A model generated the notes under the pieces. It worked only from the letters and a program-made list of their open reading frames with translations, made no database searches and was not told the origin of the DNA. Shown here one piece after another: positions 17,455-28,201 of a DNA stretch of 64,000 nucleotides (position 1 is the first letter of the stretch; each line of letters starts with the position of its first letter). Made by a program: the position numbers and the translations under genes. The stretch covers positions 60,708 through 124,707 of the forward strand of contig NZ_AQUR01000092.1 in assembly GCF_000372525.1 (NCBI RefSeq). Direction: 5' to 3'. This stretch comes from Cupriavidus neocaledonicus. Lineage in GTDB: Bacteria > Pseudomonadota > Gammaproteobacteria > Burkholderiales > Burkholderiaceae.

Positions 17455-18414
17455 TTACTGAAGCCTGCTGAAGTGGATGGCCTCGACCACCTGCTTCCAG
17501 TGCGCGTTCTGCCCCCGGATCAGGTCGCCGAAGGCCTGGCGCGAGGTCGGTGCCGGGATCGCACCCTGTTTCTCGATGGCGGCGACCACCTCGGGCTCGG
17601 CCAGCACCTTGCGCACCGCGTCGTTGAGCTGGTCCAGGATGGCGGCGGGCGTGTCCGCCGGCGCGCCCAGGCCGAACCACGACGGGTTGTTCATCGCCGG
17701 CAGCCCGGCCTCGGCATAGGTGGGCACGTTGGGCAGCACCTTCAGGCGCTGCTTCGCGGCCACCGCCAGCGGCTTCAGGCGGCCGCCCTGGATCAGCCCG
17801 GATGACGACGGGATATTGTCGAACACCACCTGGATCTGCCCGGCCACCGCATCGTTGAGCGCCGGGCCCAGACCCTTGTAGGGCACGTGCAGCATGCGCG
17901 TGCCGGTGGCGTTCATGAACAGCTCGCCGTTCATGTGGCTGAGGCCGCCGTTGCCGGACGAGCCGAACGAATACTTGCCGGGATTGGCCTTGAGCTGCCT
18001 GATGAACGACGCCAGGTCCGTCGCCGGGAACGACGGATTGACCACCAGCACGTTGGGCACGTCGGCCAGGTTGCTGATCGGCGCGAAGTCCCTGACCGGG
18101 TCGTAGGCGGTCTTCGGGTAGACGTTGGGGTTGACTGCGTGCGAGCTTTCCACCTCCATCACCAGCGTGTAGCCGTCGGCCGGCTGCCTGGCCGCGTAGG
18201 CGCTGCCGACCGCGCCGCCGGCGCCGGGGCGGTTCTCGATCACCACCGGCTGGCCCAGCACCGGGCCCAGGCGGGTGCCGACGATGCGGGCGATGATGTC
18301 GGTGGTGCCGCCGGCCGCGTAGGGCACGATCAGCTTGATCGGCCGCTCGGGGTAGGCGGCGCGCGCGCTGCTGGCGATGCCGAGCAACGCCATGGCGATA
18401 AGGGCGGGCTTCAT
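17455..18414 (-). CDS. Bug-type periplasmic solute receptor (TctC family)
   Basis: A 319-residue tripartite tricarboxylate transporter receptor. Start at the ATG preceded by GGAG; residues 1-19 form a signal peptide ending ARA. The mature protein begins YPERPIKLIVPYAAGGTTD and carries the family signatures IENRPGAGGAVG and NPGKYSFGSSGNGG. Such Bug proteins bind carboxylic acids in the periplasm. No TctA or TctB membrane gene is near, so it is an orphan receptor that may act with a distant transporter or signal. It lies between the CoA-transferase and hydratase genes of one operon. Confidence 0.92.
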   Translation of the reverse strand: MKPALIAMALLGIASSARAAYPERPIKLIVPYAAGGTTDIIARIVGTRLGPVLGQPVVIENRPGAGGAVGSAYAARQPADGYTLVMEVESSHAVNPNVYPKTAYDPVRDFAPISNLADVPNVLVVNPSFPATDLASFIRQLKANPGKYSFGSSGNGGLSHMNGELFMNATGTRMLHVPYKGLGPALNDAVAGQIQVVFDNIPSSSGLIQGGRLKPLAVAAKQRLKVLPNVPTYAEAGLPAMNNPSWFGLGAPADTPAAILDQLNDAVRKVLAEPEVVAAIEKQGAIPAPTSRQAFGDLIRGQNAHWKQVVEAIHFSRLQ

Positions 18415-18457
18415 CGGGTGTCTCCGGGTCAGGGTTATCGGTGTAGTGAAAGGGTGG

Positions 18458-19621
18458 TCAGCGCGGCAGGCCGTGTTCACCCAGCAGCGGCGGCGGGGCC
18501 GGCGGGCTGTCGTGCCCGGCCAGCATCGGGTTGCGCACCATCGGCACGCGGCCCATGACCGGGTGCTCGGCCACCTGCATCAGCTTGCGGTGCCGGACCT
18601 GCGGATGGGCGAAGACTTCGTCCATGGTGTGGATCGGGCCCCACGGCACGCCGGCGGCATCGAAGGCGTCGGTCCACGCGGTACGGGTGCGCGTCGCGAA
18701 GAGCGCGACGAGTTGCGCGCGCAATGCTTCCAGGTGTTCGACGCGTGCGGAATTGGTGGCGTAACGCGGATCCTGCGCCAGCGCCGGGATGCCGGCCACG
18801 GCGCAGAAGCGCGCGAACTGGCTGTCGTTGCCGATCGCCAGGATCAGGTAGCCGTCGGCGCAGCGGAACACTTCATAGGGCGCGCAGTTGGGATGGGCGT
18901 TGCCGCTGCGCTGCGGATTCTGGCCGGACACCAGGTAGTTGGCGGCCTGGTTGGCGTTCATCGCCACGGCCACGTCGAGCAGCGCGATGTCCAAATGCGC
19001 GCCCATGCCGGTCGCCTGGCGCTGGTACAGCGCGGCCAGTACCGCGGAGGTGGCATACATGCCAGTGCTCAGGTCGACCACCGCGACGCCGGTGCGCAGC
19101 GGGCCGGCACCGGGCGTGCCGTCGGGCTGGCCGGTGTAGCTCATGAGCCCGCCCATGCCCTGGAACACGTAGTCGTAGCCGGGCTTGTCCGCCATCGGTC
19201 CGCTCTGGCCAAAGCCAGTGATCGACAGGTAGACCAGGCGCGGGTTGATCGCCTTGAGCGTGTCGTAGTCCAGACCGTAGCGGCGCAGCGTGCCGACCTT
19301 GTAGTTCTCGACCAGCACGTCGGCCGTGCGCGCCAGCTCGCGCACCTGCGCCGCGCCTTCGGGCGTGCCGTAGTCGATCGCGAGCGAACGCTTGCCGCGG
19401 TTGCAGCAGATGAAGTAGCCGGACAGGCGCGGATCGCCTTCGGTGCCGGCCGGTGCGTCGAGATAGGGCGGCCCCCAGCCGCGGGTATCGTCGCCGCGCT
19501 TGGGGTGTTCGACCTTGGTCACCTCGGCGCCCAGGTCGGCGAGGTTCTGGGTACACCAGGGACCGGCCAGGATGCGCGACAGATCCAGGACCCGGACACC
19601 TTCCAGGGCGCGATGCAGCAT
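18458..19621 (-). CDS. CaiB/BaiF family CoA-transferase
   Basis: A 387-residue family III CoA-transferase. The N-terminus GVRVLDLSRILAGPWCTQNLADLGAEVTKVEHP is the family signature, and Asp183 in VVDLSTGMYA corresponds to the aspartate that forms the acyl-enzyme anhydride. It moves CoA between carboxylic acids, often in degradation of an otherwise unreactive acid. First gene of the operon with the Bug receptor and enoyl-CoA hydratase. A TATACT box on the minus strand at 19654-19659 is a possible promoter. The substrate could be any small acid taken up by the Bug system. Confidence 0.92.
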   Translation of the reverse strand: MLHRALEGVRVLDLSRILAGPWCTQNLADLGAEVTKVEHPKRGDDTRGWGPPYLDAPAGTEGDPRLSGYFICCNRGKRSLAIDYGTPEGAAQVRELARTADVLVENYKVGTLRRYGLDYDTLKAINPRLVYLSITGFGQSGPMADKPGYDYVFQGMGGLMSYTGQPDGTPGAGPLRTGVAVVDLSTGMYATSAVLAALYQRQATGMGAHLDIALLDVAVAMNANQAANYLVSGQNPQRSGNAHPNCAPYEVFRCADGYLILAIGNDSQFARFCAVAGIPALAQDPRYATNSARVEHLEALRAQLVALFATRTRTAWTDAFDAAGVPWGPIHTMDEVFAHPQVRHRKLMQVAEHPVMGRVPMVRNPMLAGHDSPPAPPPLLGEHGLPR

Positions 19622-21270
<1,649 letters not shown>

Positions 21271-21304
21271 GCTTCGCGCTTGCCCGCCTGACGGCGGAAC
21301 CGCA

Positions 21305-21337
21305 GAAACCGGCACCTCGGGGTGCCGGTTTTTTTTG
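21305..21337 (+). terminator. Rho-independent terminator of argG
   Basis: AACCGGCACC and GGTGCCGGTT form a perfect 10-bp stem around TCGG, followed by a run of Ts, 36 bp after the argG stop. Confidence 0.92.
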
Positions 21338-21357
21338 TCTCGGCGTTTTCCCCACCT

Positions 21358-21393
21358 GTCCCGTAATGTCAAGCGTACGTCCCGGAATATCAA
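21358..21393 (+). promoter_or_regulatory. Direct-repeat operator before the MFS/hydrolase/porin operon
   Basis: Two 15-bp half-sites, GTCCCGTAATGTCAA (21358-21372) and GTCCCGGAATATCAA (21379-21393), start 21 bp apart, the spacing of AraC-type activator sites. A GATACT -10-like hexamer follows at 21415-21420. The same arrangement occurs at 25799-25834 beside the AraC gene. Confidence 0.75.
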
Positions 21394-21500
21394 ACCGTGG
21401 TGTGCCGATCGCCAGATACTGGCTGCGCTCGCCCGCCACTTTGCGCGGGCACTGAACGCACGGCGGCGCCTAGACCGCCGGCCGGCTTCCGGAGACGCCC

Positions 21501-22856
21501 ATGCCCAGATCCCGCCTCGCCCTTGCCGCCGCATCCGCCGCGCCGACGCCGGCCGCGCCCGCGGCCGCCGGACCGCGCTATGCGTGGCTGGTGTTTGCGC
21601 TGACCTTTGCGCTGCTGCTGTCGGACTACATGTCGCGCCAGGTGCTCAATGCCGTGTTCCCGCTGCTGAAGGCCGAATGGCAGCTGGGGGATACGGAGCT
21701 GGGCGCGCTCGGCGGCGTGGTGGCACTGATGGTGGGGGTGCTGGCGCTGCCGCTGTCGCTGCTGGCCGACCGCTGGGGCCGCGTGCGCAGCCTGATCCTG
21801 ATGGCGGCGCTGTGGAGCCTGGCCACGCTGGGCTGCGCGCTGGCGGGCAGCTTCGGCCAGATGTTCCTGGCGCGGTTGTGCGTCGGCATCGGCGAGGCCG
21901 CGTACGGCAGCGTGGGCATCGCGGTGGTGGTGTCGGTGTTCCCGCGGCACCTGCGCGCCAGCCTCAGCGCGGCGTTCATCGCCGGGGGCGCGTTCGGCTC
22001 GGTGCTGGGCATGGGACTGGGTGGCATCCTGTCCGCGCATTTCGGCTGGCGCATGGCCTTTGCCGGCATGGCCGCGTTCGGGCTGGCGATGGTGGCCTGC
22101 TACGCGCTGACGATCAGCGAGCCGCGGCTGCGTCGGTTGCAGCAGCGCATTGGCGCCGCCAGCGAGGACGGCAACCTCGACCCGGCCACGGCGCGCCAGC
22201 TGGCGCCGCGCCGGATCGTGCGCGAATTGCTGACGCTGCCCTCGATGCTCTGCGCCTGTGCCGGCAGCGCCTTGCAACTGCTGGTGATGGCCGCGCTGCT
22301 GGCGTGGCTGCCGAGCTTCCTGGCGCGTGCGTACGGCATGGCCACCGGGCGTGCCGGTGTGGCGGCGGCGCTGCTGGTGCTAGTGGCCGGCGCCGGCATG
22401 GTGATCTGCGGCGCGCTGACCGACCGCGTGGCGCGGCGCGCGCCCGGGCGCAAGTGGCACATGGCCATCGCCTACAGCCTGGCCTGCTGTGTGTTGCTGA
22501 TGACGGCGTTCCGGCTGCCCGCCGGTACCGCCCAACTGGTGCTGATCGGGGCGGGCATGCTGGTGGTGGGCGGCTGCGCCGGCCCGGCCAGCGCGATGGT
22601 GGCCAACCTGACGCGGCCCGCCATCCACGCCACCGCGTTTGCCACGCTGACGCTGATCAACAACCTGCTGGGCCTGGCGCCGGGCCCGTTCCTGACCGGC
22701 GTGCTGGCCGACCGCATCGGCCTGACCGGCGCGCTGCAATGGATGCCGCTGGCCGGCGCGGCCGCCACGCTGCTGTTCTGTATCGGCCGCCGCCACTATG
22801 CCGCCGACCTGCGGCGCCTGGATGGCCAGCCCGTGCCTCACGACGTTCCTGCCTGA
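21501..22856 (+). CDS. Major facilitator superfamily transporter
   Basis: A 451-residue permease with 12 predicted helices. MFS motif A is visible as LLADRWGRVRSLIL between helices 2 and 3. The N-terminal tail is Ala/Pro-rich and cytosolic. The SDYMSRQVLNAVFPLLKAEW segment in helix 1 is typical of the spinster/aromatic-acid-type carriers. It is the first gene of an operon with a serine hydrolase and a porin, so it probably imports the compound used by the AraC-controlled pathway. The operator at 21358-21393 suggests activation by the AraC protein at 24766-25770. Confidence 0.9.
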   Translation: MPRSRLALAAASAAPTPAAPAAAGPRYAWLVFALTFALLLSDYMSRQVLNAVFPLLKAEWQLGDTELGALGGVVALMVGVLALPLSLLADRWGRVRSLILMAALWSLATLGCALAGSFGQMFLARLCVGIGEAAYGSVGIAVVVSVFPRHLRASLSAAFIAGGAFGSVLGMGLGGILSAHFGWRMAFAGMAAFGLAMVACYALTISEPRLRRLQQRIGAASEDGNLDPATARQLAPRRIVRELLTLPSMLCACAGSALQLLVMAALLAWLPSFLARAYGMATGRAGVAAALLVLVAGAGMVICGALTDRVARRAPGRKWHMAIAYSLACCVLLMTAFRLPAGTAQLVLIGAGMLVVGGCAGPASAMVANLTRPAIHATAFATLTLINNLLGLAPGPFLTGVLADRIGLTGALQWMPLAGAAATLLFCIGRRHYAADLRRLDGQPVPHDVPA

Positions 22857-22873
22857 CCCTTTCCGATCCCACC

Positions 22874-23467
22874 ATGACTGCTACCCCTTCGCCCACCATC
22901 CTGATGGTGCCGGGCCTGCGCGACCACGTCGCCGAGCACTGGCAGACCCTGCTGCAAGCCGAACTTCTGGCCCGGGGGCATGACGCCCGCTGCGTGCCGC
23001 CGCTGGAGCACGACAAGCTCAGCCGCACCGCCCGGGTCGCCGCGCTCGAGGCGGCGCTGGCGGACATCGACGGGCCGGTGGTGCTGGTGGCACACAGCGC
23101 CGGCGTGATGATCACGGTGCATTGGGCGGCGCGGCACCGCCGCCCCATCCGGGGCGCGCTGCTGGTGACGCCGCCGGACTTCGCGCAGCCGCTGCCGCCG
23201 GGCTATCCGGCGCAAGAAGCGCTGGCGCAAGCCGGCTGGTTGCCGACGCCGCTGGCGCCATTGCCATTCCCCAGCCTGGTCGCGGCGAGCCGCAACGATC
23301 CGCTGGCCAGCCATGCGCGCGTCACCGAAATGGCCGCCGCCTGGGGCAGCAGGCTGGTCGACCTGGGCAACGTCGGCCACCTCAACCCGGCCGCCGGCTA
23401 CGGCCCCTGGCCGCGCGCCCATGCGTTGCTGGCGGAGCTTGAGACGCTGGTCGCGCAGCAGGCCTGA
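22874..23467 (+). CDS. Alpha/beta serine hydrolase, RBBP9/YdeN family
   Basis: A 197-residue small hydrolase. The nucleophile elbow is VAHSAGVM (Ser near residue 77), an Asp lies in the SRNDPLASHA segment and the histidine in NVGHLNPAAGYGPW; this is the RBBP9-type catalytic triad and end motif. It begins 17 bp after the MFS gene and precedes the porin, so it likely hydrolyses an ester or lactone of the imported substrate. No signal peptide, so cytosolic. Confidence 0.88.
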   Translation: MTATPSPTILMVPGLRDHVAEHWQTLLQAELLARGHDARCVPPLEHDKLSRTARVAALEAALADIDGPVVLVAHSAGVMITVHWAARHRRPIRGALLVTPPDFAQPLPPGYPAQEALAQAGWLPTPLAPLPFPSLVAASRNDPLASHARVTEMAAAWGSRLVDLGNVGHLNPAAGYGPWPRAHALLAELETLVAQQA

Positions 23468-23535
23468 GCGCGCCGCGGCGCGCGCCATGACAAGAACATC
23501 CGGCCAGCAAGGCCGGGCCAACAAGGAGGAGAGAG

Positions 23536-24699
23536 ATGAAAACCAGAAACACCGTCATGGCCCTGATACTGGGGTGCCCGCTGGCGGCCGCCGCGCAATC
23601 GTCGGTCACGTTGTATGGCGTGGCCGACATCAACGTCGAGTACGTGAACCGCGTCGGCGCCGTGCCGGTCGCGGCGAACGGCTTCAACCGGGGCCCGGGC
23701 GACAAGGTGTTCCGCATGGCGTCGGGCGGCCTGTCCGGCTCGCGCTGGGGCCTGCGCGGCATGGAGGACCTGGGCGCCGGATGGCAGGCATCGTTCGTGC
23801 TGGAAAGCGGCTTCGGCGTGGACAACGGCGCGTTGCAGCAAGCCGGGCGCCTGTTCGGTCGCCAGGCCTTTGTCGCCGTGCGCCAGGCCAACATCGGCCA
23901 GTTCAGCTTTGGCCGCCAGTACACGTCGATCTTCGAAGCCCTGGCGAACTTCTCGCCCACGGCCTACGCCACGCAATACGAACCGGTGGTGCTGCAGGCC
24001 GGCGCCAATTTCCGCGAGGACAACACCGTCAAGTACACCGGCCAGTTCGGCCCGCTGACGGCGCGTGCGCACTGGTCGTTCGGCGTCGGGCTGGCGCTGC
24101 CGCAGACGGTCGGCGTCGCCACGCCGATCGGCGGCAACGGCGAAGTGCCGGGACAGTTCCGCCGCGATACCGCCTATGGCGCCTCGCTGGCGTATGCCGC
24201 CGGACCCTTCGGCGCCACCGTCGGCTACGACCAGTGGAATCCGACCATCGGCACCAGCAACGGCACCCTGCGCAAGGCCGTGGTGGGCGCCAGCTACACC
24301 TTCGGCCCGGCCAAGATCATGGGCGGCTATCGCTGGGGCCAGAACACGAACGCCGCCGACGTGGTGATCCAGCGCGACGACTTTTACTGGATCGGCGCCA
24401 ACTACCAGCTCACCCCGGCCGTGGGCCTGACGCTCGAGTACAACTACGACAACGTCAGGAACCTGTTCGGCGACACGCAGGTGGCCAATCCGTGGCAGGT
24501 GGCCTTTATCGCCAACTATGCGTTCTCGCGACGCACCGACGTGTACGTGTCCACTGCCTATGCGCGCAATGCCGGGCTGATGCTGGAATCGCTGGCGACG
24601 GTCTATGCCAACAGCCTGTCGCTGGGCAACAGCTATGCCGCGGCCAACGGGCAACGCAGCATGGTGGGCGTGGCGCTGGGGATCCGGCACAAGTTCTGA
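23536..24699 (+). CDS. Outer-membrane porin, OmpC-type
   Basis: A 387-residue general porin. Preceded by AGGAGAGAG; residues 1-20 form a signal peptide ending AAAQS. The mature protein starts SSVTLYGVADINVEY and ends in KF, the outer-membrane assembly signal; beta-strand-like alternation runs throughout. It should form a trimeric diffusion channel. It completes the MFS/hydrolase/porin operon, which ends at the hairpin 24732-24767. Confidence 0.93.
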   Translation: MKTRNTVMALILGCPLAAAAQSSVTLYGVADINVEYVNRVGAVPVAANGFNRGPGDKVFRMASGGLSGSRWGLRGMEDLGAGWQASFVLESGFGVDNGALQQAGRLFGRQAFVAVRQANIGQFSFGRQYTSIFEALANFSPTAYATQYEPVVLQAGANFREDNTVKYTGQFGPLTARAHWSFGVGLALPQTVGVATPIGGNGEVPGQFRRDTAYGASLAYAAGPFGATVGYDQWNPTIGTSNGTLRKAVVGASYTFGPAKIMGGYRWGQNTNAADVVIQRDDFYWIGANYQLTPAVGLTLEYNYDNVRNLFGDTQVANPWQVAFIANYAFSRRTDVYVSTAYARNAGLMLESLATVYANSLSLGNSYAAANGQRSMVGVALGIRHKF

Positions 24700-24731
24700 T
24701 CCGGGCCCTGCTGCCAGACGGGGCTCGTTAT

Positions 24732-24767
24732 GGCCGCCGCGCCGTGGTTGCGCAGGCGGCCTTTTTT
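24732..24767 (+). terminator. Rho-independent terminator after the porin gene
   Basis: GGCCGCC and GGCGGCC form a 7-bp stem with a long loop, followed by six Ts. It overlaps the stop codon of the convergent AraC gene by two bases. Confidence 0.75.
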
Positions 24768-25770
24768 ACTGTCCGGACTGCGCTCGCCAAACCGACACGC
24801 TGCACCCGAAACGTGCGCTGAACCAGCGCGAGAACGCGCTCAGCGACGAAAAGCCCAGCAGCGCCGCCACTTCCGACAGCGGCCGCTCGCGGTTTTCCAG
24901 GTAGCGGATCACCAGGTCGGCGCGGGCCTCGGCGAGGATGTCGGAGTAGCTGGTATGCGCCTGCCCGAGGCGCCGGTGCACGGTGCGGCGGTCGACGCTG
25001 AGATGCTGGGCCACGCGCTCCACCGAGCACAGCCCGGTCGGCAGCAGCGCATAGACCAGCTTGCGCACCATGTCCGGCATGGTGGCCGCGGTCGACTGTG
25101 CCAGCAGCGTGCCGAGATATTGCTTGACCTGCTGCGCCATCACCGGGTCATACGATGGCAACGGCGCTTCCAGGTCGGCGGCCTGGCAGACGATGCCGTC
25201 GAAATCCTGGTTGAACGAGCCGGCCATGCCGAACACGCGCGCGTAGGTCGCCGTGCTGGCCGGCGCCGGATGCGTGAAGCAGATGCTGCGCGGCCGCCAC
25301 GATGGCCCCAGGAACAGCTTTAGCATGCGGAACACCACGCCCACCGCCAGGTCGGTCGCCTGCCGCAACGTGCCCGGCGCTTCGCTGAAGACCTGCAGCC
25401 GGATCATCACCAGGTCATCGCTGTCTTCCACGCGCATCGACAGCGATTCATTCTGCAGCCCCATGTAGCGCACCATCGACTCCAGCGCGCGGCGCAGCGT
25501 CGGTTCCTCGCGCACTACGAAGGCCAGCGGGCCCAGGTTGGAGAACTCGCGCAGCTCGGCCATGCGCAGGCCGAAATCCTCGGCCCCGGCGGCGCGCGCC
25601 GACGCATCCAGCAAGCGCCCCACCGATGCCGCCGGGATGCGGATGTCGGGGTCCAGCAACACCGAGCGGTTGATCTTCGCCGCCCTGAGCTGCTGGTACG
25701 GGTCCAGCCCCAGCGCACGCGCGACTTCGACATAGTTGGTCAGGCTGGCACTGCGCAGGTAGTAGGACAT
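24766..25770 (-). CDS. AraC family regulator (OruR-like, arabinose-binding-like N-terminus)
   Basis: A 334-residue AraC-type activator. Residues about 20-200 are the AraC-binding-like effector domain (RSASLTNYVEVARALGLDP at the start is the family signature); residues 235-330 hold two helix-turn-helix motifs (VAQHLSVDRRTVHRRLG and SEVAALLGFSSLSAFSRWF). It is closely similar to the AraC gene at 31970-32968, so the two are paralogues. It sits divergent to the BKACE operon with a 21-bp-spaced direct repeat in the gap, and an almost identical repeat precedes the MFS operon downstream of it. I infer it activates both. Confidence 0.92.
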   Translation of the reverse strand: MSYYLRSASLTNYVEVARALGLDPYQQLRAAKINRSVLLDPDIRIPAASVGRLLDASARAAGAEDFGLRMAELREFSNLGPLAFVVREEPTLRRALESMVRYMGLQNESLSMRVEDSDDLVMIRLQVFSEAPGTLRQATDLAVGVVFRMLKLFLGPSWRPRSICFTHPAPASTATYARVFGMAGSFNQDFDGIVCQAADLEAPLPSYDPVMAQQVKQYLGTLLAQSTAATMPDMVRKLVYALLPTGLCSVERVAQHLSVDRRTVHRRLGQAHTSYSDILAEARADLVIRYLENRERPLSEVAALLGFSSLSAFSRWFSARFGCSVSVWRAQSGQ

Positions 25771-25798
25771 GACAGCGGCTTCCGGGCTTTCCCTGAGT

Positions 25799-25834
25799 GT
25801 CCCGAAATGTAAATCGGTTGTCCCGGATCGTCAA
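25799..25834. promoter_or_regulatory. Direct-repeat operator between AraC and BKACE genes
   Basis: GTCCCGAAATGTAAA (25799-25813) and GTCCCGGATCGTCAA (25820-25834) start 21 bp apart and share 11 to 13 of 15 bases with the pair at 21358-21393. GATACT lies at 25855-25860, 20 bp beyond, against 21 bp at the MFS promoter. The match in motif, spacing and distance points to one activator, most likely the adjacent AraC protein. Confidence 0.78.
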
Positions 25835-25887
25835 ATCGCGGCGGTCCGTTGATCGATACTCCAGTCACCAACCAACCGGAGCGATCT

Positions 25888-26946
25888 ATGCAATTCCTCG
25901 ACGATTCCCTGCACCCCGAGAACATGGACAAGGTGGTGATCACCGTGGCCCCGTATGGCCCCGAGTGGATGCCGCAGGACTTCCCCGAGGACATCCCGGT
26001 GACCATGGAGGAACAGGTGCAGAAGGCGGTCGACTGCTACAACGCCGGCGCCACCGTGCTGCACCTGCATGTGCGCGAACTCGACGGCAAGGGCTCCAAG
26101 CGCCTGTCCAAGTTCAACGAGCTGATCGCCGGCGTGCGCGCCGCGGTGCCGGACATGATCATCCAGGTCGGCGGCTCGATCTCGTTCGCGCCGGAAGACG
26201 ACGGCCAGGCGGCGAAGTGGCTGTCCGACGACACCCGGCACATGCTGGCGGAGCTGGAACCGAAGCCCGACCAGGTCACCGTGGCCATCAACACCACGCA
26301 GATGAACATCATGGAGCTGCTCTATCCGGAGTACCTGAAGGGGACTTCGCTGGAGCACCCGGCCTACCAGGCCGCCTACCGCGAGATGACGGTGCCGGCC
26401 GGCCCGGGCTGGGTCGAGGAGCACCTGCGCCGGCTGCAGGCGTCGGGCATCCAGCCGCATTTCCAGCTGACCGGCATGCATGCGCTGGAAACGCTGGAGC
26501 GGCTGGTGCGCGCCGGCGTCTACACCGGTCCGCTGAACCTGACGTGGATCGGCATCGGCGGCGGCTTTGACGGCCCCAACCCGTTCAACTTCTTCAACTT
26601 CGTGCACCGCGCCCCGGACGGCTGCACGCTGACGGCCGAGTCGCTGCTGAAGAACGTGCTGCCGTTCAACATGATGGCGATGGCGATGGGCCTGCATCCG
26701 CGCTGCGGCATCGAGGACACCATCATCGACCAGCACGGCAAGCGCATGACCTCGGTGCAACAGATCGAGCAGTGCGTGCGCGTGGCGCGCGAGCTGGGCC
26801 GCGAGATCGCCTCGGGCCAGGAAGCGCGCGAGATCTACCGCATCGGCACCTGGTACGACAGCGCCGAGGCCACGCTGCAGGCCAACGGCATGGCTCCCAA
26901 CCGCAGGTCGGGGCAGAAGAACCTGCCGCTGCGCGCGGCGGCCTGA
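25888..26946 (+). CDS. BKACE-family beta-keto acid cleavage enzyme
   Basis: A 352-residue member of the BKACE (3-keto-5-aminohexanoate cleavage) family, zinc enzymes that exchange acetyl-CoA with a beta-keto acid to give acetoacetate and a new CoA ester. The zinc site HLHVRE has His59 and His61, and the TIM-barrel segments VGGSISFAPED, INTTQMNI and IGIGGGFDGPNPFNFF are present. It is about 40-60 residues longer than most members. The start uses CCGGAG before ATG at 25888. The adjacent operator and neighbours DUF1289 and Bug suggest an AraC-controlled acid pathway; the actual substrate could be carnitine-derived or another beta-keto acid. Confidence 0.9.
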   Translation: MQFLDDSLHPENMDKVVITVAPYGPEWMPQDFPEDIPVTMEEQVQKAVDCYNAGATVLHLHVRELDGKGSKRLSKFNELIAGVRAAVPDMIIQVGGSISFAPEDDGQAAKWLSDDTRHMLAELEPKPDQVTVAINTTQMNIMELLYPEYLKGTSLEHPAYQAAYREMTVPAGPGWVEEHLRRLQASGIQPHFQLTGMHALETLERLVRAGVYTGPLNLTWIGIGGGFDGPNPFNFFNFVHRAPDGCTLTAESLLKNVLPFNMMAMAMGLHPRCGIEDTIIDQHGKRMTSVQQIEQCVRVARELGREIASGQEAREIYRIGTWYDSAEATLQANGMAPNRRSGQKNLPLRAAA

Positions 26947-27004
26947 CCTTTCTGCCCGCGCGGCCGGCGCACGCGCCGGCTGCGCGCCTTCACCGGAGTT
27001 CGCG

Positions 27005-27196
27005 ATGCATCACGCCGAAGCCCTCGCCAATCCCTGCATCAACATTTGCCGCATGGATCTTGCCAACCGCTATTGCCAGGGCTGCGGCCGGACCCGGCTG
27101 GAAATCGGCCGCTGGCCGCGTATGAGCGGGACCGAACGCGCGCAAATCCTGGCCGCGCTGCCGGCACGCCGGGCAAGTAGCAGCCATACTAGATAA
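27005..27196 (+). CDS. DUF1289 family small Cys-rich protein
   Basis: A 63-residue protein with four cysteines in two pairs: NPCINICRMD and RYCQGCGRT, the defining motif of DUF1289, thought to bind iron-sulfur or zinc. The Trp in EIGRWPRM and the short tail also fit. Its function is unknown. It lies between BKACE and the Bug receptor on the same strand. Confidence 0.85.
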   Translation: MHHAEALANPCINICRMDLANRYCQGCGRTRLEIGRWPRMSGTERAQILAALPARRASSSHTR

Positions 27197-27206
27197 CGGA
27201 GACAAC

Positions 27207-28181
27207 ATGACCACCCGACCCGCCTTCCTGCTGCGCATCGCCGCCGCGGCGGCCAGCCTCGCGCTGGCCGCGCCCTCCGCCATGGCCTGGACCAGCAAGC
27301 CGGTCCGGATGCTGGTGCCGGCCCCGGCCGGCGGCACCATGGACGTTCTCGCCCGGCTGCTGGCGGACCAGCTGTCGGCGGACCTCGGCCACCCCGTGGT
27401 GGTCGACAACAAGCCCGGCGCGGGCGGTGGCATCGCCATCACCACCATGCTGGCGGCGCCGGCCGATGGCCAGACCATCATGGTCACCGCGAGCAATGTG
27501 CTGACCGAGGTGCCGCACGTGCTCAAGCCCGCGTTCGACCCGCTCAGGGATGTCCGGCCCATTGCCGCGGTGTCGCGCTCGCGCATGGTGATGATCGGCG
27601 CGCCCGGCCTGCCGGCCAGCGACCTGAAGAGCCTGGTCAGCTACGCGCGCGCCAACCCGGGCAAGCTCAGCTTTGCCTCGTACAGCGCCGGCACCGCCTC
27701 GCACTACGCCGGCATGATCATGAACCAGAAGGCCGGGCTGGACCTGCAGCACGTGCCCTTCGCCGGCTCGGCGCCGGCGCTGGCGCAGGTGATGGGCAAC
27801 CAGATCGCGGTGATGTACGACGGCATGGTGACCTCGCTGCCGATGATCCGCGCCGGCAAGGTGCAGGTCTATGCCGTGGCGTCGAAGAGCCGCTCGGCGC
27901 TGCTGCCGCAGGTGCCTACCTTCGCCGAAATGGGTTACCCCGACATGGAGTTCAGCAACTGGGTCGGCGTGATCGCGTCGGCGCGGCTGTCGCCCGAACT
28001 GGCCGAAAAGATCCACGCGGCGGCGTACAAGGCCGCGGCCGCGCCCCGGGTGCGCGAGCGCATGGAGGCGCTCGGCTATGAGCCGCTGCCGGCGCAGCCC
28101 TTGCCGCAGCTGGGCGAGTCGGTGCGGGCCGAGTTCGAGCGCAATGCCGGCATCGTCAAGGCCTTCAACATCCAGCCCTGA
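27207..28181 (+). CDS. Bug-type periplasmic solute receptor (TctC family)
   Basis: A 324-residue tripartite tricarboxylate transporter receptor. The signal peptide (residues 1-27) ends AMA; the mature protein starts WTSKPVRMLVPAPAGGTMD. Family signatures VDNKPGAGGGIAI and ANPGKLSFASYSAGTASHY are present. CGGAG precedes the ATG. Third gene of the BKACE operon, so it probably captures the carboxylate that the pathway uses. No TctAB genes are close. The gene ends at a bidirectional terminator. Confidence 0.92.
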   Translation: MTTRPAFLLRIAAAAASLALAAPSAMAWTSKPVRMLVPAPAGGTMDVLARLLADQLSADLGHPVVVDNKPGAGGGIAITTMLAAPADGQTIMVTASNVLTEVPHVLKPAFDPLRDVRPIAAVSRSRMVMIGAPGLPASDLKSLVSYARANPGKLSFASYSAGTASHYAGMIMNQKAGLDLQHVPFAGSAPALAQVMGNQIAVMYDGMVTSLPMIRAGKVQVYAVASKSRSALLPQVPTFAEMGYPDMEFSNWVGVIASARLSPELAEKIHAAAYKAAAAPRVRERMEALGYEPLPAQPLPQLGESVRAEFERNAGIVKAFNIQP

Positions 28182-28201
28182 ATCCCTGCCTTGGCAACGT
28201 A

